A stretch of DNA of 64,000 nucleotides from G963676095 sp963676095 (GCA_963676095.1 OY781040.1:6696001-6760000), one strand, 5' to 3'. Positions 44,821 to 54,329 are shown, counted from the stretch's first letter. A program made the numbers and translations. Notes: a model not told the origin generated them from the letters alone.

Positions 44821-47142
44821 CTAATTTTCAGCATGAAGGATAACATCCCTCATTCTCTTTGCTGATTCGGTCATGTTTTTAATTGCGGAACGGGTTTCAT
44901 CCCATCCCCTTGTTTTCAGACCACAGTCAGGATTAACCCAAAGATTTTTTACAGGAATATAGCGTGAAGCGGCAAATAGCAAATCACACATTTCACCGGT
45001 CCCCGGGACCCTGGGAGAATGGATATCATACACGCCGGGCCCGATCTGGTTCGGGTACCGGACTCTTGTAAAGGCGTTCAGAAGTTCCATCTGTGAACGC
45101 GATGTTTCGATACTGATCACATCGGCATCCATAGCGATAATAGCCGGGATAATATCATTAAATTCGGCATAACACATGTGTGTGTGAATTTGTGTCTCAT
45201 TTTTTACCCCGTAAGAACTTATCATGAAACAAAAAACAGCCCACGTAAGGTATTCGTCCCATTTTTCCTGTTTTAAAGGGAGGCCTTCTCGAAAAGCCGG
45301 CTCATCGATCTGAATAATTGAAATACCGGCCTTTTCCAGGTCCAGCACTTCATCATGAATAGCAAGGGCAATCTGCCCGGCTGTTTCCTTTCGGGGTTGA
45401 TCGGTCCTGACGAAAGACCACTGGAGAATGGTGACAGGTCCCGTGAGCATCCCTTTTACCGGTTTATCTGTTAACGATTGCGCGTAGCGGGCAATGTCGA
45501 CCGTTACAGGTCCTTTGCGGGAAACATCGCCATAAATTACAGGAGGTTTTACGGCACGCGATCCATAGCTTTGCACCCACCCGTTTTGGGTAAAGGCAAA
45601 ACCATTAAGCTGTTCGCCAAAGAACTCGACCATGTCGTTCCTTTCAAATTCCCCGTGGACTAAAACATCGATTCCCAGTTCCTCCTGCCATCTGATGGCT
45701 TTCCGGATACATTCTTTTATAAAATTATCGTATTCTTCCCAGCTGGTTTTATTATTAAAAAAAGAACAGCGGGTTTTACGCACTTCTGCGGTTTGAGGTA
45801 ACGATCCGATCATTGTCGTGGGAAAAAGTGGAAGTTGAAGTTTTTCCTGCTGGATTGCCCTTCTTTGTTCAAAGGGCAATCCCCGGGAAACGTTATGCTT
45901 TAGATGATTAATTTCATCCAGCCTTTTTCTTACCTGCTCATCTGCCACAAAAGGTAGCTTTTCCCAGTTTTCCCGTTCTCTTTTTTCCCTCTCCAGTTTT
46001 GAAACAGCCCCGGTTGTGGGTGAAATACCAGACAAATCTTTCAGAATAGCCAGCTCTTCTATCTTCTGAAAGGCAAAAGCCATTCTTTCCTTCACTTTTA
46101 TGGGTAAACCTTCCCTGCCGTCTTCATTTTTCAGGTCATAAGGGACATGAAGCAACGAGCAGGAAGGAGAAAGAATAACCCGGTCACGTCCCAGGCGTGA
46201 AACCGCCTTTTTAATGACACCAAGTGAATCCTCCAGATTATTCTTCCAGACATTTCGCCCATCTACAATCCCCAGTGAAACAGACATGTTATCAGGGACC
46301 ATGTCCAGAAAAACATCCAGTTGTTCCGGGGCGCTTACAAGGTCCAGATGAATAACTTCCAAAGGTAACAAAGATATCAGGTCTGCTACTTTTGAAACAC
46401 TTTCAAAATAAGTCGCCAGCACAAATCTGATCCCCGGAAACGAACCAAACAATTCTGTCAGGGTAGACCGGTAAAGTTGTCTTTCATAATCATTGGTGCA
46501 GGTTGTCAGGCAAGGCTCATCTATCTGGATCCATGTTGCTCCTGCGTTTTCCAGTTTACCTATTAATTCGATATAAACAGGGAGGAGGATGTGAATAAGT
46601 TCCAGCCTGTTGAAGTTTTCTGTTTTCTCTTTCCCAAGTTTTAAAAAAGAAAGGGGACCAAGCAATACAGGTTTTGTTTTGATGCCGGACTGAAGCGCCT
46701 CCCTAAACTCGCCGACAACCTTCTCCGGGGACAACGAAAACGATTGTTTCTTTTCAAATTCAGGTACCAGGTAATGATAATTGGTATTAAACCATTTTGT
46801 CATTTCAAGAGGAGTAACATCTATGTTTTCATGCTGATATCCTCTGCACATGGCAAAATACAAATCGATTTTTGACAGGCGGTTTTCGAACTTGCGGAAA
46901 CGTTCCGGGACAACCCCCAGCATGAACATCATGTCTGCCACCTGATCGTAATAGGAGAAATCATTCGACGGAATGAGGTCTATCCCTGCATCTTTCTGGA
47001 TAGTCCAGTTCTTTATTCGTTCATTTTTACCAGCCAGTTCGAGCTCATCCTGAGATATTTTCCCTTTCCAGTAAAGCTCACAGGCTTTTTTTAATTCACG
47101 ATTGGCTCCAATACGCGGGAAGCCGAGAGTTTGTGTAAGCAT
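44821..47142 (-). CDS. metE: cobalamin-independent methionine synthase
   Basis: Transfers methyl from 5-methyltetrahydropteroyltri-glutamate to homocysteine, the last step of methionine synthesis, without B12. The 773 residues have both TIM barrels. The C-terminal one includes the zinc-site motif HTHMCYAEF (His and Cys) and the late Cys in WVNPDCGLKTRGW, plus IGSLPQTAEVRKTR for substrate binding. Start ATG 47142 gives the normal N-terminus LTQTLGFPRIGANRELKKA. The gene has a cobalamin riboswitch in its leader, the textbook arrangement in bacteria that also have MetH. No metH lies in the window. Confidence 0.96.
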   Translation of the reverse strand: MLTQTLGFPRIGANRELKKACELYWKGKISQDELELAGKNERIKNWTIQKDAGIDLIPSNDFSYYDQVADMMFMLGVVPERFRKFENRLSKIDLYFAMCRGYQHENIDVTPLEMTKWFNTNYHYLVPEFEKKQSFSLSPEKVVGEFREALQSGIKTKPVLLGPLSFLKLGKEKTENFNRLELIHILLPVYIELIGKLENAGATWIQIDEPCLTTCTNDYERQLYRSTLTELFGSFPGIRFVLATYFESVSKVADLISLLPLEVIHLDLVSAPEQLDVFLDMVPDNMSVSLGIVDGRNVWKNNLEDSLGVIKKAVSRLGRDRVILSPSCSLLHVPYDLKNEDGREGLPIKVKERMAFAFQKIEELAILKDLSGISPTTGAVSKLEREKRERENWEKLPFVADEQVRKRLDEINHLKHNVSRGLPFEQRRAIQQEKLQLPLFPTTMIGSLPQTAEVRKTRCSFFNNKTSWEEYDNFIKECIRKAIRWQEELGIDVLVHGEFERNDMVEFFGEQLNGFAFTQNGWVQSYGSRAVKPPVIYGDVSRKGPVTVDIARYAQSLTDKPVKGMLTGPVTILQWSFVRTDQPRKETAGQIALAIHDEVLDLEKAGISIIQIDEPAFREGLPLKQEKWDEYLTWAVFCFMISSYGVKNETQIHTHMCYAEFNDIIPAIIAMDADVISIETSRSQMELLNAFTRVRYPNQIGPGVYDIHSPRVPGTGEMCDLLFAASRYIPVKNLWVNPDCGLKTRGWDETRSAIKNMTESAKRMRDVILHAEN

Positions 47143-47284
47143 ACATGCATTTTTTAATGAATAATTATATTAATTGTATGCTTAGGCGAATATAACAACA
47201 GCAGGGAATTCGAATAACAAAAGAAAAGCTGTTTTTCGGTCCTGACATTTGCCTTATACCGCGAAAGCAATGCCGTTCAAAAAA

Positions 47285-47450
47285 TAAGACAGGTCTCCTG
47301 GCTTGTCCGTTTGCAACGCCTTCCCATCCTTCAATAGCCGGACAGTGGCACTTCGGTTGCAAACAAAGCAGCGGACTTTACAGTTGCGCGACAGCTCACG
47401 ATTTGCACGTGATTCCCTATTAAACCCCTTTTAGAGGGTATCCTATTTTA
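47285..47450 (-). promoter_or_regulatory. cobalamin riboswitch upstream of metE
   Basis: Read on the minus strand, the leader shows the conserved pieces in order: TAATAGGGAATCACGTGCAA, GCGCAACTGTAAAGTCCGC, GTGCCACTGT, GATGGGAAGGCG and AGCCAGGAGACCTGTC. These match the B12-box and core of cobalamin aptamers. It ends about 140 bases before the metE ATG. No clear terminator was found in the remaining leader, so control may be translational or through a less obvious structure. Confidence 0.93.
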
Positions 47451-47472
47451 ATAAGATTAATGAACGTGGAGA

Positions 47473-47502
47473 CAAAAGTAACCGAAAAACGCAAAAAACA
47501 AA
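47473..47502 (-). promoter_or_regulatory. promoter of the metE riboswitch transcript
   Basis: On the minus strand TTTG (47499-47502) and TACTTTTG (47473-47480) are 18 bases apart; both match the Bacteroidota consensus exactly. The predicted start is a few bases before the riboswitch begins. Confidence 0.6.
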
Positions 47503-47585
47503 AAAAATTGGATAAAGAAACGATTTGTTAATTATTTGGAATGCTACATAATAAAGAGGATTGGGGTAATTCTTTAACCAGGAAC

Positions 47586-47627
47586 AAAGCCCTGTTTGCC
47601 GTTGAAATGCGGCAAACAGGGCTTTTT
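47586..47627. terminator. terminator after nrdA
   Basis: AAAGCCCTGTTTGCCG and CGGCAAACAGGGCTTT form a perfect 16-bp stem with an 8-nt loop, 37 bases after the nrdA stop. It separates the nrdBA unit from the metE promoter. The T run is stronger on the plus strand. Confidence 0.75.
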
Positions 47628-47663
47628 AGTTACAGGTACGTAAAAACTTACAGGCAGGAAGGG

Positions 47664-50075
47664 CTATTCGCAGCTTGGACAAAGACGGGCGAGCAAGGGA
47701 TCGGACGGGCAACTTTCGTTGTTTCCCTGTTTCACCAGATCGACCAGATCGTCTCCGTACCTGTCACGGGCTTCCTGTTCGATTTGTTTAAGTTCACCGG
47801 AGGATTCTGCGAGAGAAGTCCCTGATTGAACGGTTGAATGATCTTCCCGGCGGGCGAACCCTTTTCTTGCACCGCGCTTGTTTACGTCAGAAGTATATTT
47901 TTCACCTTTTATTACTTTATCTATAAAGCAGTAATAAGTCGATTTGAGCCCTTTTTTCCAGGCATAAAGATAAATAGCTTCCATCTCCTGACGAAGTTGT
48001 TCATCGATGTAAACAGACTTTGAAACAGCCTGGTCGACCGATTCCTGAAATGCAGAGGCAATATCGATCTGGCGTTGCGGATGTATCTCGTATGCCGTTT
48101 TGTAAAGATCTCGGTCAATCAGGCCTTCCAGCTCATCGGCCAGCATTACGGAACCATTGTCCCGTTTGATGTACCCGGCCATTTCATCGTTCCACTTTCC
48201 CTTTTCCTCAAGGTTGCGGACAAGCTGCCGGTTGATCACGATATATTTTCCGGATAGCGTATCTCTCGAGTAGATATTGCTGAAATAGCTATCGATCGAG
48301 GATGTGGTCCCTGCGATAATCGAAATGGTAGCCGTAGGTGCTATTGCCAAAAGGACTGCGTTTCTTCGGGGAAGGTACGGGTAAGGCCTTCCCTGTCTTC
48401 TCATTTCTTCATAATGCGGGAAAGCACCTTTTTCTTTTGCCAGTTCTTCCGAAGTCCGGTAAGCATGTTCTTTCATGAAATGCCCTAACTTTTGTGCTGT
48501 TTCAACGGCTTCGTCTGAGTCATACGATATTTTTAAATCAATCAACGCTTCGGCAAAGCCCATTACCCCTATTCCAAGGGGACGAAGGTCCAGTGTATTT
48601 TTTTTTGCAGCCTCTGTGGGATAAAAATTTTTGTCAAGGATGTTGTCCAGAGCCCTCACCATAATATCGATTGTCTTACCGAGCTTTACCCAGTCAAAAC
48701 CGGTTTTCCCGGCATCAATATGTCGTGCCAGGTTGACTGACGCCAGGGTACAGACAGCTGTCGAATCCGGGGAATTCGGGATGGAAATCTCGGTACACAG
48801 GTTTGAACTGTTAATTATACTGTAAGCCGGACACGGATTTTTACGGTTATGGGCATCCTTGAATGTTAGCCAAGGATGACCGGTTTTGGCCAGCTTAAAC
48901 AGGTATTTTTTGAAAAAGTCGCGTCCTCCAAGAACCTTAAACTGTTTTATCTCTCCTGCTTCTGCCTGAACGATCCGTTCCCTGTATTTTTCAGCGAAGT
49001 CCTCCCCTATTGCTTCGACCAGTTCCGGACATTCCCCCGGATCAAACAGGTAAATGGGCTCATTCTGTTCTATCCGCCGCATCAGCTCATCCGGCATCCA
49101 TAGCTTTGTATTCAGCGAAGGGGTCCGGAAATACGGATTCCCGTTTGTCTCCTTCAGGTCCAGAAAAGCTTCGGTATCATAATGCCAGGGTTGAATGGAA
49201 ATGACCTGGGAACTGCGCCTTCGTCCGCCTTGCTGGATTGAGTTTACCAGGGTATCGAACACTTTCAGGAAGGGGATCACCCCTGAAGACTGGGCATTCA
49301 GCGAATGGATACGCGAGCCTGTCGCCCTGACCCGGCTAACGTCTGTACCGACACCCCCTGCATATTTTGCAAGAAAGGCCGTTTCTGTCAGCTTGGACAT
49401 GATCGACTCCAGCGAATCGTTAACAACGTTTACATAACAAGACGAATACTGGGACACGTTTGTCCCGGAATTGAACAGCGTGGGTGTCGAATGCAGGTAT
49501 TCCAATGCTGCAATTTTCCGGTAAACAGCAATAATCTCCTGCTCGTTGCTCCCGGTCCCCATCGCTACCCGCATAAAAAACCATTGAGGTTTCTCACAAA
49601 CTTCCTGATCCAGGTCTTTCGACAGATAGCGGTCCCTCAGGGTGATCAGTCCGAAATAATCAAGCAACTGGTCGTTTTTGTAATTCAACGCTTCCTCCAG
49701 CAGCGGAAGATTGAACGCACCAAGCTCCGACTTCAAAAGGCCGCTTTTTATACTAAAATGAATATAACCGGAAAAACTGTCAAAAATCCGGTCCACTCTT
49801 TTATTGATGAGCTTGAGCAACTGGCAGGATGCAAGCCTGTCGAAAACAGGATGCTTTGGGATCAGGTGCTCAATGGCCTTCAGCACCAGGATATCCAATT
49901 CTTCGGTTGTAACCCGTTCCGGTACCTTAAGGTCAAGTTCTTTGATAATCTTAAAGACCAGTTCATAGTCGTCTTCCACTTCCATTCCCCTGATAATATC
50001 AAAAATAGCATTGATGATTTCCTGTGTCCGGAAACGTTCCTCGCTGCCGTCCCGCTTTATAACTGTGCGTAACAT
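47664..50075 (-). CDS. nrdA: ribonucleoside-diphosphate reductase, alpha subunit (class I)
   Basis: Catalytic subunit that reduces ribonucleotides to deoxyribonucleotides. The 803 residues begin with one ATP-cone (about 2-90, VIKRDGSEERF). The active site is complete: Cys213 (QYSSCYV), the radical Cys427 with Asn425 and Glu429 (SSNLCTEI), and Cys442 (VCTLASVNL). The C-terminus ends LCPSCE, the flexible redox CxxC that takes electrons from thioredoxin or glutaredoxin. One ATP-cone is fewer than in chlamydial class Ic alpha chains, which have three. It follows nrdB by 45 bases. Confidence 0.95.
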   Translation of the reverse strand: MLRTVIKRDGSEERFRTQEIINAIFDIIRGMEVEDDYELVFKIIKELDLKVPERVTTEELDILVLKAIEHLIPKHPVFDRLASCQLLKLINKRVDRIFDSFSGYIHFSIKSGLLKSELGAFNLPLLEEALNYKNDQLLDYFGLITLRDRYLSKDLDQEVCEKPQWFFMRVAMGTGSNEQEIIAVYRKIAALEYLHSTPTLFNSGTNVSQYSSCYVNVVNDSLESIMSKLTETAFLAKYAGGVGTDVSRVRATGSRIHSLNAQSSGVIPFLKVFDTLVNSIQQGGRRRSSQVISIQPWHYDTEAFLDLKETNGNPYFRTPSLNTKLWMPDELMRRIEQNEPIYLFDPGECPELVEAIGEDFAEKYRERIVQAEAGEIKQFKVLGGRDFFKKYLFKLAKTGHPWLTFKDAHNRKNPCPAYSIINSSNLCTEISIPNSPDSTAVCTLASVNLARHIDAGKTGFDWVKLGKTIDIMVRALDNILDKNFYPTEAAKKNTLDLRPLGIGVMGFAEALIDLKISYDSDEAVETAQKLGHFMKEHAYRTSEELAKEKGAFPHYEEMRRQGRPYPYLPRRNAVLLAIAPTATISIIAGTTSSIDSYFSNIYSRDTLSGKYIVINRQLVRNLEEKGKWNDEMAGYIKRDNGSVMLADELEGLIDRDLYKTAYEIHPQRQIDIASAFQESVDQAVSKSVYIDEQLRQEMEAIYLYAWKKGLKSTYYCFIDKVIKGEKYTSDVNKRGARKGFARREDHSTVQSGTSLAESSGELKQIEQEARDRYGDDLVDLVKQGNNESCPSDPLLARLCPSCE

Positions 50076-50120
50076 ATCGATAATTTCTAAATAGTGATTG
50101 ATTTGATTCCTGATGAAATT

Positions 50121-51131
50121 CTAATAATTGGTATATTCTGTTGAAGATACTTCAAAAAAATTGATCAGTTTTTTAACGTCTTCCTTCTGAAGGAACCGCA
50201 AAGGATTCTCTGTTATCCTGAATTCCGGTTCGAAACCGAGTTCAAGTAGTCTTCGGTCGGTGATGTATTTCAGGTATTTCTCCAGCTCCGGGTATGACAT
50301 TCCGACCAGGCTCCGCTGGCCAAATTTCGAACGGATGGAATCCAGCTCGAGTTGTAATCCATTCAGTATAACAGATTTCATTTCCTTTACGAAGTTTTCG
50401 TCGTCAACAATTTCAGGACTTTCTTCCAGCATAATCAGGATTGCCTCGATGCCATTTTGCAGGTGCAGCGACTCGTCAATCAGGATTAATTCCACCCCGG
50501 ACGCTACGTTTTTCATTTTACCCATTTCCTTCATGGCAAAGAAATGCGCAAATGCAGAATAAAAGAAAATACCTTCAAGCACAATATTGTTCAGCAGAAT
50601 AGCACGAAGAACCGTCTTCTGGCCGTCAAGTGTTTCCGGGTCAATCTGTCCGTAACTGATCCGGTCGATTACATCAACAACCAGGTTTTGTTTTTTTCGT
50701 AAAAAGGGATCGCTGAAGGCTACATCATACATCCGTTCACGGTCCATACCAAATGACTGCAATACGGTCTCGAAAAAATCGCTGTGAATATTTTCCATGA
50801 ACAATTGGGTACTGAAACTCATTTTCGCATGCGGATCGGTCAGCAAAGGGAAAAATGCGTTTACCAGGACATTCTGGACCAAGAGCTCTGAAGAACAAAA
50901 ATACCCGACAGCCGTGTCAAACAGGTCCTTTTCTTCCGGTGTAAGCCGGTGATAATCCAATGCATCCTGTTGAATGTTCAGTTCCTCCGGGAACCAGATG
51001 GCCTTTTTTTGCTTTTCGTACAACTCCCTGAAAACAGGATACGCAGGGTTTCCGTCCAGTTTAATGTTTTCCCGTACCGAGGTACGGCCAATCAGTTTCG
51101 ATTTCATAATTCCAAAAATTAAGTAATTCAA
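50121..51131 (-). CDS. nrdB: ribonucleoside-diphosphate reductase, beta subunit, Phe in place of the radical Tyr (class Ic-like)
   Basis: Metal cofactor subunit of class I ribonucleotide reductase, 336 residues. All six metal ligands are present with the right spacing: Glu82 (SSELLVQN), Glu113 and His116 (MENIHSDFF), Glu186 (LEGIFFYSAF), Glu220 and His223 (IDESLHLQ). The position of the usual radical Tyr, seven after Glu113, is Phe120. The first ligand is Glu instead of Asp. Together these are the marks of class Ic enzymes such as that of Chlamydia, which use a Mn(IV)/Fe(III) centre instead of a tyrosyl radical. Trp46 and the C-terminal Tyr for radical transfer are kept. A start at the Met at 51107 is also possible. 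Confidence 0.93.
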   Translation of the reverse strand: MNYLIFGIMKSKLIGRTSVRENIKLDGNPAYPVFRELYEKQKKAIWFPEELNIQQDALDYHRLTPEEKDLFDTAVGYFCSSELLVQNVLVNAFFPLLTDPHAKMSFSTQLFMENIHSDFFETVLQSFGMDRERMYDVAFSDPFLRKKQNLVVDVIDRISYGQIDPETLDGQKTVLRAILLNNIVLEGIFFYSAFAHFFAMKEMGKMKNVASGVELILIDESLHLQNGIEAILIMLEESPEIVDDENFVKEMKSVILNGLQLELDSIRSKFGQRSLVGMSYPELEKYLKYITDRRLLELGFEPEFRITENPLRFLQKEDVKKLINFFEVSSTEYTNY

Positions 51132-51247
51132 ACATCGGAAAGGAAGAAGAAGCGGTACAAGACGGTATATTCCCTGCTTATCATTAATGGCGGGCCCTGT
51201 CCCGAACCAGACTCTAACTCCCGAAAGTCTAATTTATAAAACCGGTT

Positions 51248-51420
51248 GCGGCAGGTCTTCTGGCTCGTCCGATTCCCGGATGCCTTCCCATCAGTAATAA
51301 GGACTGACAGTGGCCATGATATTCCAGGAATAGTTGCCGGACTTACAGCTGCGGGTACAGCTCCCGGATTGCACGGGATTCCCTTTTCATTATCGTCGGG
51401 TGATAACCTCCGATAAACCA
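51248..51420 (-). promoter_or_regulatory. cobalamin riboswitch upstream of nrdB-nrdA
   Basis: On the minus strand the aptamer core reads AAAAGGGAATCCCGTGCAAT, GTACCCGCAGCTGTAAGTCC, GGCCACTGTCAGTCC, GATGGGAAGGCATCC and GAGCCAGAAGACCTGCC. These are the standard cobalamin riboswitch elements. About 115 bases separate it from the nrdB start. I could not identify a clean expression platform. B12 riboswitches ahead of class I reductase genes are known in bacteria that also have the B12-dependent class II enzyme. Confidence 0.93.
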
Positions 51421-51665
51421 GCAAACGTTTGTGGAAACAAGGAATCTCCGGCCCAAAATGTTTTGCAGAGTTATAAACATTTTTACTTTACTTGAACATA
51501 TCTATTTGTATGCCACAAGATTAATATTGTTGAAAACTTTGACCCCAATAATTATATACTCCTTGTCACATTCAATTTGGTGATAAACTTTTAGATCGTT
51601 CAGATGTTTTACACAGATTGACTTAATTATTGTTTATTTTCACGACCAGGATAAAAGAAAATTGT

Positions 51666-52589
51666 ATGGCGCATTCTCATGAACATATACACCATCGCGA
51701 TCATCATGACCATTATTCTGTCAACAACAGGGCCTTCGCTTTTGGGATCGGGCTGAATATTATTTTTGTGGTTATTGAAATTGTATTTGGGCTTGCTGCA
51801 AATTCTACAGCCTTGCTGGCAGATGCTGGGCATAATGCCAGCGATGTCTTAAGCCTGGTTTTTGCATGGACGGCTGCATGGCTCGCTAATCGTAAACCTG
51901 TTGGTAAATTCACTTACGGATATCGAAAAACAACAATTTTAGTTTCCATACTGAATGCGCTCTTGCTTTTTGGGGCGGTTACGGTCATTGGCTGGGACGC
52001 TATCGGCAAATTTAAACATCCCGAATCGGTAGCCGGAGGTCAGGTGATGATTGTTGCAGGAATTGGAATTGCAATAAATGTTCTGACCGCCATGCTTTTT
52101 ATGAAAGGCCGGGAAGAAGACCTGAATATAAAAGGGGCTTTTCTGCATATGGCTGCTGATGCAGCGGTCTCGCTTGGAGTTGTTATTTCCGGTTTTCTGA
52201 TTAACATGACCGGTTTACAATGGATCGATCCGGTAACCAGTTTTCTTATTATTGCCGTGATTTTATGGGGCACATGGAATTTGTTTGTAGATTCTGTCGA
52301 TCTGGCACTGGATGCAGTTCCCAACCATATCGACCAGGAAAAAGTCCGGAAACTGCTCTTGTCCCAAAATGGTGTAAGCGAAATTCATGATTTACATATC
52401 TGGGCCATGAGTACTACACAGATCGCTCTGACTGCCCACCTGATCATGCCGGAAGGTTATAATAATCAATTTATCGCCGGGCTTCAGAAAGAACTAAAAA
52501 ACAAGTTTGGAATAGGACATACTACTTTTCAGATCGAAAATGAAAAGATTGAAAAGTGTTGCAATACCAACTGTGAAGCGGTCGTCTGA
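51666..52589 (+). CDS. cation diffusion facilitator (CzcD/ZitB-type) metal exporter
   Basis: Inner-membrane proton-coupled exporter of Zn(II) and related ions, 307 residues from the chosen start. The N-terminus is His-rich (MAHSHEHIHHRDHHDHYS), followed by six membrane helices (about 15-215). The two transport-site motifs are ADAGHNASD in helix 2 and HMAADAAVS in helix 5. A C-terminal cytoplasmic metal-sensing domain (about 220-300) ends with CCNTNC. The frame extends 12 codons upstream to 51630, but ATG 51666 places the His-rich segment at the start as in relatives. It is divergent from nrdB. Confidence 0.9.
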   Translation: MAHSHEHIHHRDHHDHYSVNNRAFAFGIGLNIIFVVIEIVFGLAANSTALLADAGHNASDVLSLVFAWTAAWLANRKPVGKFTYGYRKTTILVSILNALLLFGAVTVIGWDAIGKFKHPESVAGGQVMIVAGIGIAINVLTAMLFMKGREEDLNIKGAFLHMAADAAVSLGVVISGFLINMTGLQWIDPVTSFLIIAVILWGTWNLFVDSVDLALDAVPNHIDQEKVRKLLLSQNGVSEIHDLHIWAMSTTQIALTAHLIMPEGYNNQFIAGLQKELKNKFGIGHTTFQIENEKIEKCCNTNCEAVV

Positions 52590-52849
52590 CTTTATCCGGG
52601 GCTACATTACATTTTTCAATTAGGGATATAACCTCTTTGTTATCATTATGTAAAAATAAAAAGTTACTATCAGGCGTCCGACCGTTGTAAAAAAATTGAA
52701 AAATAACATTGGCGATCTGGAAATAAATCGAATTTGATGAGATTATTTTCTTATTTTTCAAGCGTCATTAAAATCGACAAAATCCTTAACAGTGCCAGGT
52801 AAGACACTCCTGGAAAATAAGTTTATATATACTAAAACAAGATAGAACA

Positions 52850-53650
52850 ATGATGTGGGAATTTATTAAAGCAATTTTACTTGGAATTGTAGAAGGATTA
52901 ACTGAATTTTTGCCGGTTTCGTCTACGGGCCATTTGATACTGGTTAACCAATGGCTTTCCTTCTCTGAGGAATTTACGGTTCAGTTCGATGTGTTTATCC
53001 AGGTGGGAGCGATTTTGGCTGTCATTATTTATTTTTGGAAAGATATTTTCCCCCCGGAACCCAGGTTATTACTGGAAAAGAGTTATGTTAATTTTTGGCT
53101 TAAAATACTCATCGCTTTTCTGCCTGCTGTAATTTGTGGATTGTTGTTTGCTGATTTTATTGAAGAACGTCTGTTTAATGTAACAACCGTCAGCATTAGC
53201 CTTTTTACAGGCGGAATTTTGCTCCTTTTCCTTGATCGCAAGAAAAGAAAAGGAAATATATCCTCAGTACAGGAAATGTCTTATAAAACAGCTTTGTTTA
53301 TTGGTGTTTTCCAGTGCCTTGCTATGGTACCTGGTACTTCCAGGTCCGCAGCAACCATCATTGGTGCACTGATATTAGGATGTTCGAGAAAACTGGCTGC
53401 CGAATTCTCTTTTTACCTGGCTATACCGACTATTCTGGGGGCTTCAGTTTATTCTTTGATGAAGAATCCGGCACATCTTAGCATGAATAATGTTTTAATC
53501 CTGATGACAGGTTTCGTCGTTAGTTTCTTTATTGCAATGGGTGTTATCAAATTTTTGATGAATTTCATAAAAAAACATAGTTTTGTTATTTTTGGATATT
53601 ACCGCATTGTATTGGCTGTAATTCTTTTTATCTGGCTATACCAAATGTAA
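52850..53650 (+). CDS. uppP: undecaprenyl-diphosphatase
   Basis: Integral membrane phosphatase that recycles the C55 lipid carrier for peptidoglycan and other wall polymers; overproduction gives bacitracin resistance. The 266 residues form about eight helices. The two catalytic motifs are clear: EGLTEFLPVSSTGHLIL (about 14-30) and VPGTSRSAATIIGAL (about 159-173). Monocistronic by appearance. The BacA/UppP family assignment is secure. Confidence 0.95.
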   Translation: MMWEFIKAILLGIVEGLTEFLPVSSTGHLILVNQWLSFSEEFTVQFDVFIQVGAILAVIIYFWKDIFPPEPRLLLEKSYVNFWLKILIAFLPAVICGLLFADFIEERLFNVTTVSISLFTGGILLLFLDRKKRKGNISSVQEMSYKTALFIGVFQCLAMVPGTSRSAATIIGALILGCSRKLAAEFSFYLAIPTILGASVYSLMKNPAHLSMNNVLILMTGFVVSFFIAMGVIKFLMNFIKKHSFVIFGYYRIVLAVILFIWLYQM

Positions 53651-53745
53651 TAAACGCGTCCCTTTTATTTTTCCGGTCTTTTTACCTATATTTACTCGTC
53701 CACCCCTTCTTTATTTATAATTTGAACGATCTCAAATGTTTGGTT

Positions 53746-54234
53746 ATGTTTAATAATGATGATAAACATGAAGTAAATGTAGAAGAGATGCCTATTTACA
53801 GAAAAGGCGAAGAGATACTGGATGTTGTTTGCCGGATTGGCGATCTCATTGATGAAGATAATCAGTATCTTCAGAATATAAAAGCCACGATGATGAATGA
53901 TGCCATGCAATTGACTGTTAAAGTTGCGGGAGCCGAAGGTGGCGATTTGTACGACCTGCGTATGGAGGCTGCTGCGATTATCCGGAAAGCTGCGCGGGAT
54001 TTAATGGTACATTACCATGGGCTGGAAGTTTATGGCTTTAAAGAAGTGGAATACTTCGATATTGTCAGGGACCTGATTGACGAATACCGGATACTCTTTA
54101 TCTATTGGGTGGCTGGATTTGATAAAGGGAACTATGTTATTGACCGATGGGGCTTGTTTAATCCACCTGGTGTTGGCCCATTCGATCATGATCCGGATGA
54201 CGAAATCCCTTTTGATCTGGATGACCTCGACTAA
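53746..54234 (+). CDS. hypothetical acidic protein
   Basis: A soluble protein of 162 residues. The first part is probably an alpha/beta fold with many acidic residues; a helical middle (LRMEAAAIIRKAARDLMVHY) is followed by RDLIDEYRILFIYWVAGFDKG. The C-terminus is extremely acidic (DPDDEIPFDLDDLD). There is no signal peptide. I do not recognise the family; it may be a Bacteroidota-specific small protein. ATG 53746 was chosen; the frame continues upstream to a TTG at 53722. A strong hairpin follows the stop. Confidence 0.7.
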   Translation: MFNNDDKHEVNVEEMPIYRKGEEILDVVCRIGDLIDEDNQYLQNIKATMMNDAMQLTVKVAGAEGGDLYDLRMEAAAIIRKAARDLMVHYHGLEVYGFKEVEYFDIVRDLIDEYRILFIYWVAGFDKGNYVIDRWGLFNPPGVGPFDHDPDDEIPFDLDDLD

Positions 54235-54253
54235 ACATATTCCGGGCCTTGAG

Positions 54254-54306
54254 AAAAATCTGCCTGTTTTTTATCGCTCCCAGAAGAAGACAGGCAGATT
54301 TTTTTC
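54254..54306. terminator. bidirectional terminator
   Basis: AAAAATCTGCCTGT and ACAGGCAGATTTTT make a 14-bp stem with a T run on either side, between two convergent genes. Confidence 0.85.
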
Positions 54307-54329
54307 ATAGCATCCTTTTGAGGTAAATG

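Noticed and set aside
47541..47825. 94-codon plus-strand frame over the nrdA terminator
   Set aside because: It reads through a 16-bp terminator stem and the nrdA 3' end; not a plausible gene.
49305..50072. 255-codon plus-strand frame antisense to nrdA
   Set aside because: It is the mirror of a well-conserved catalytic gene; composition follows from the nrdA codons.
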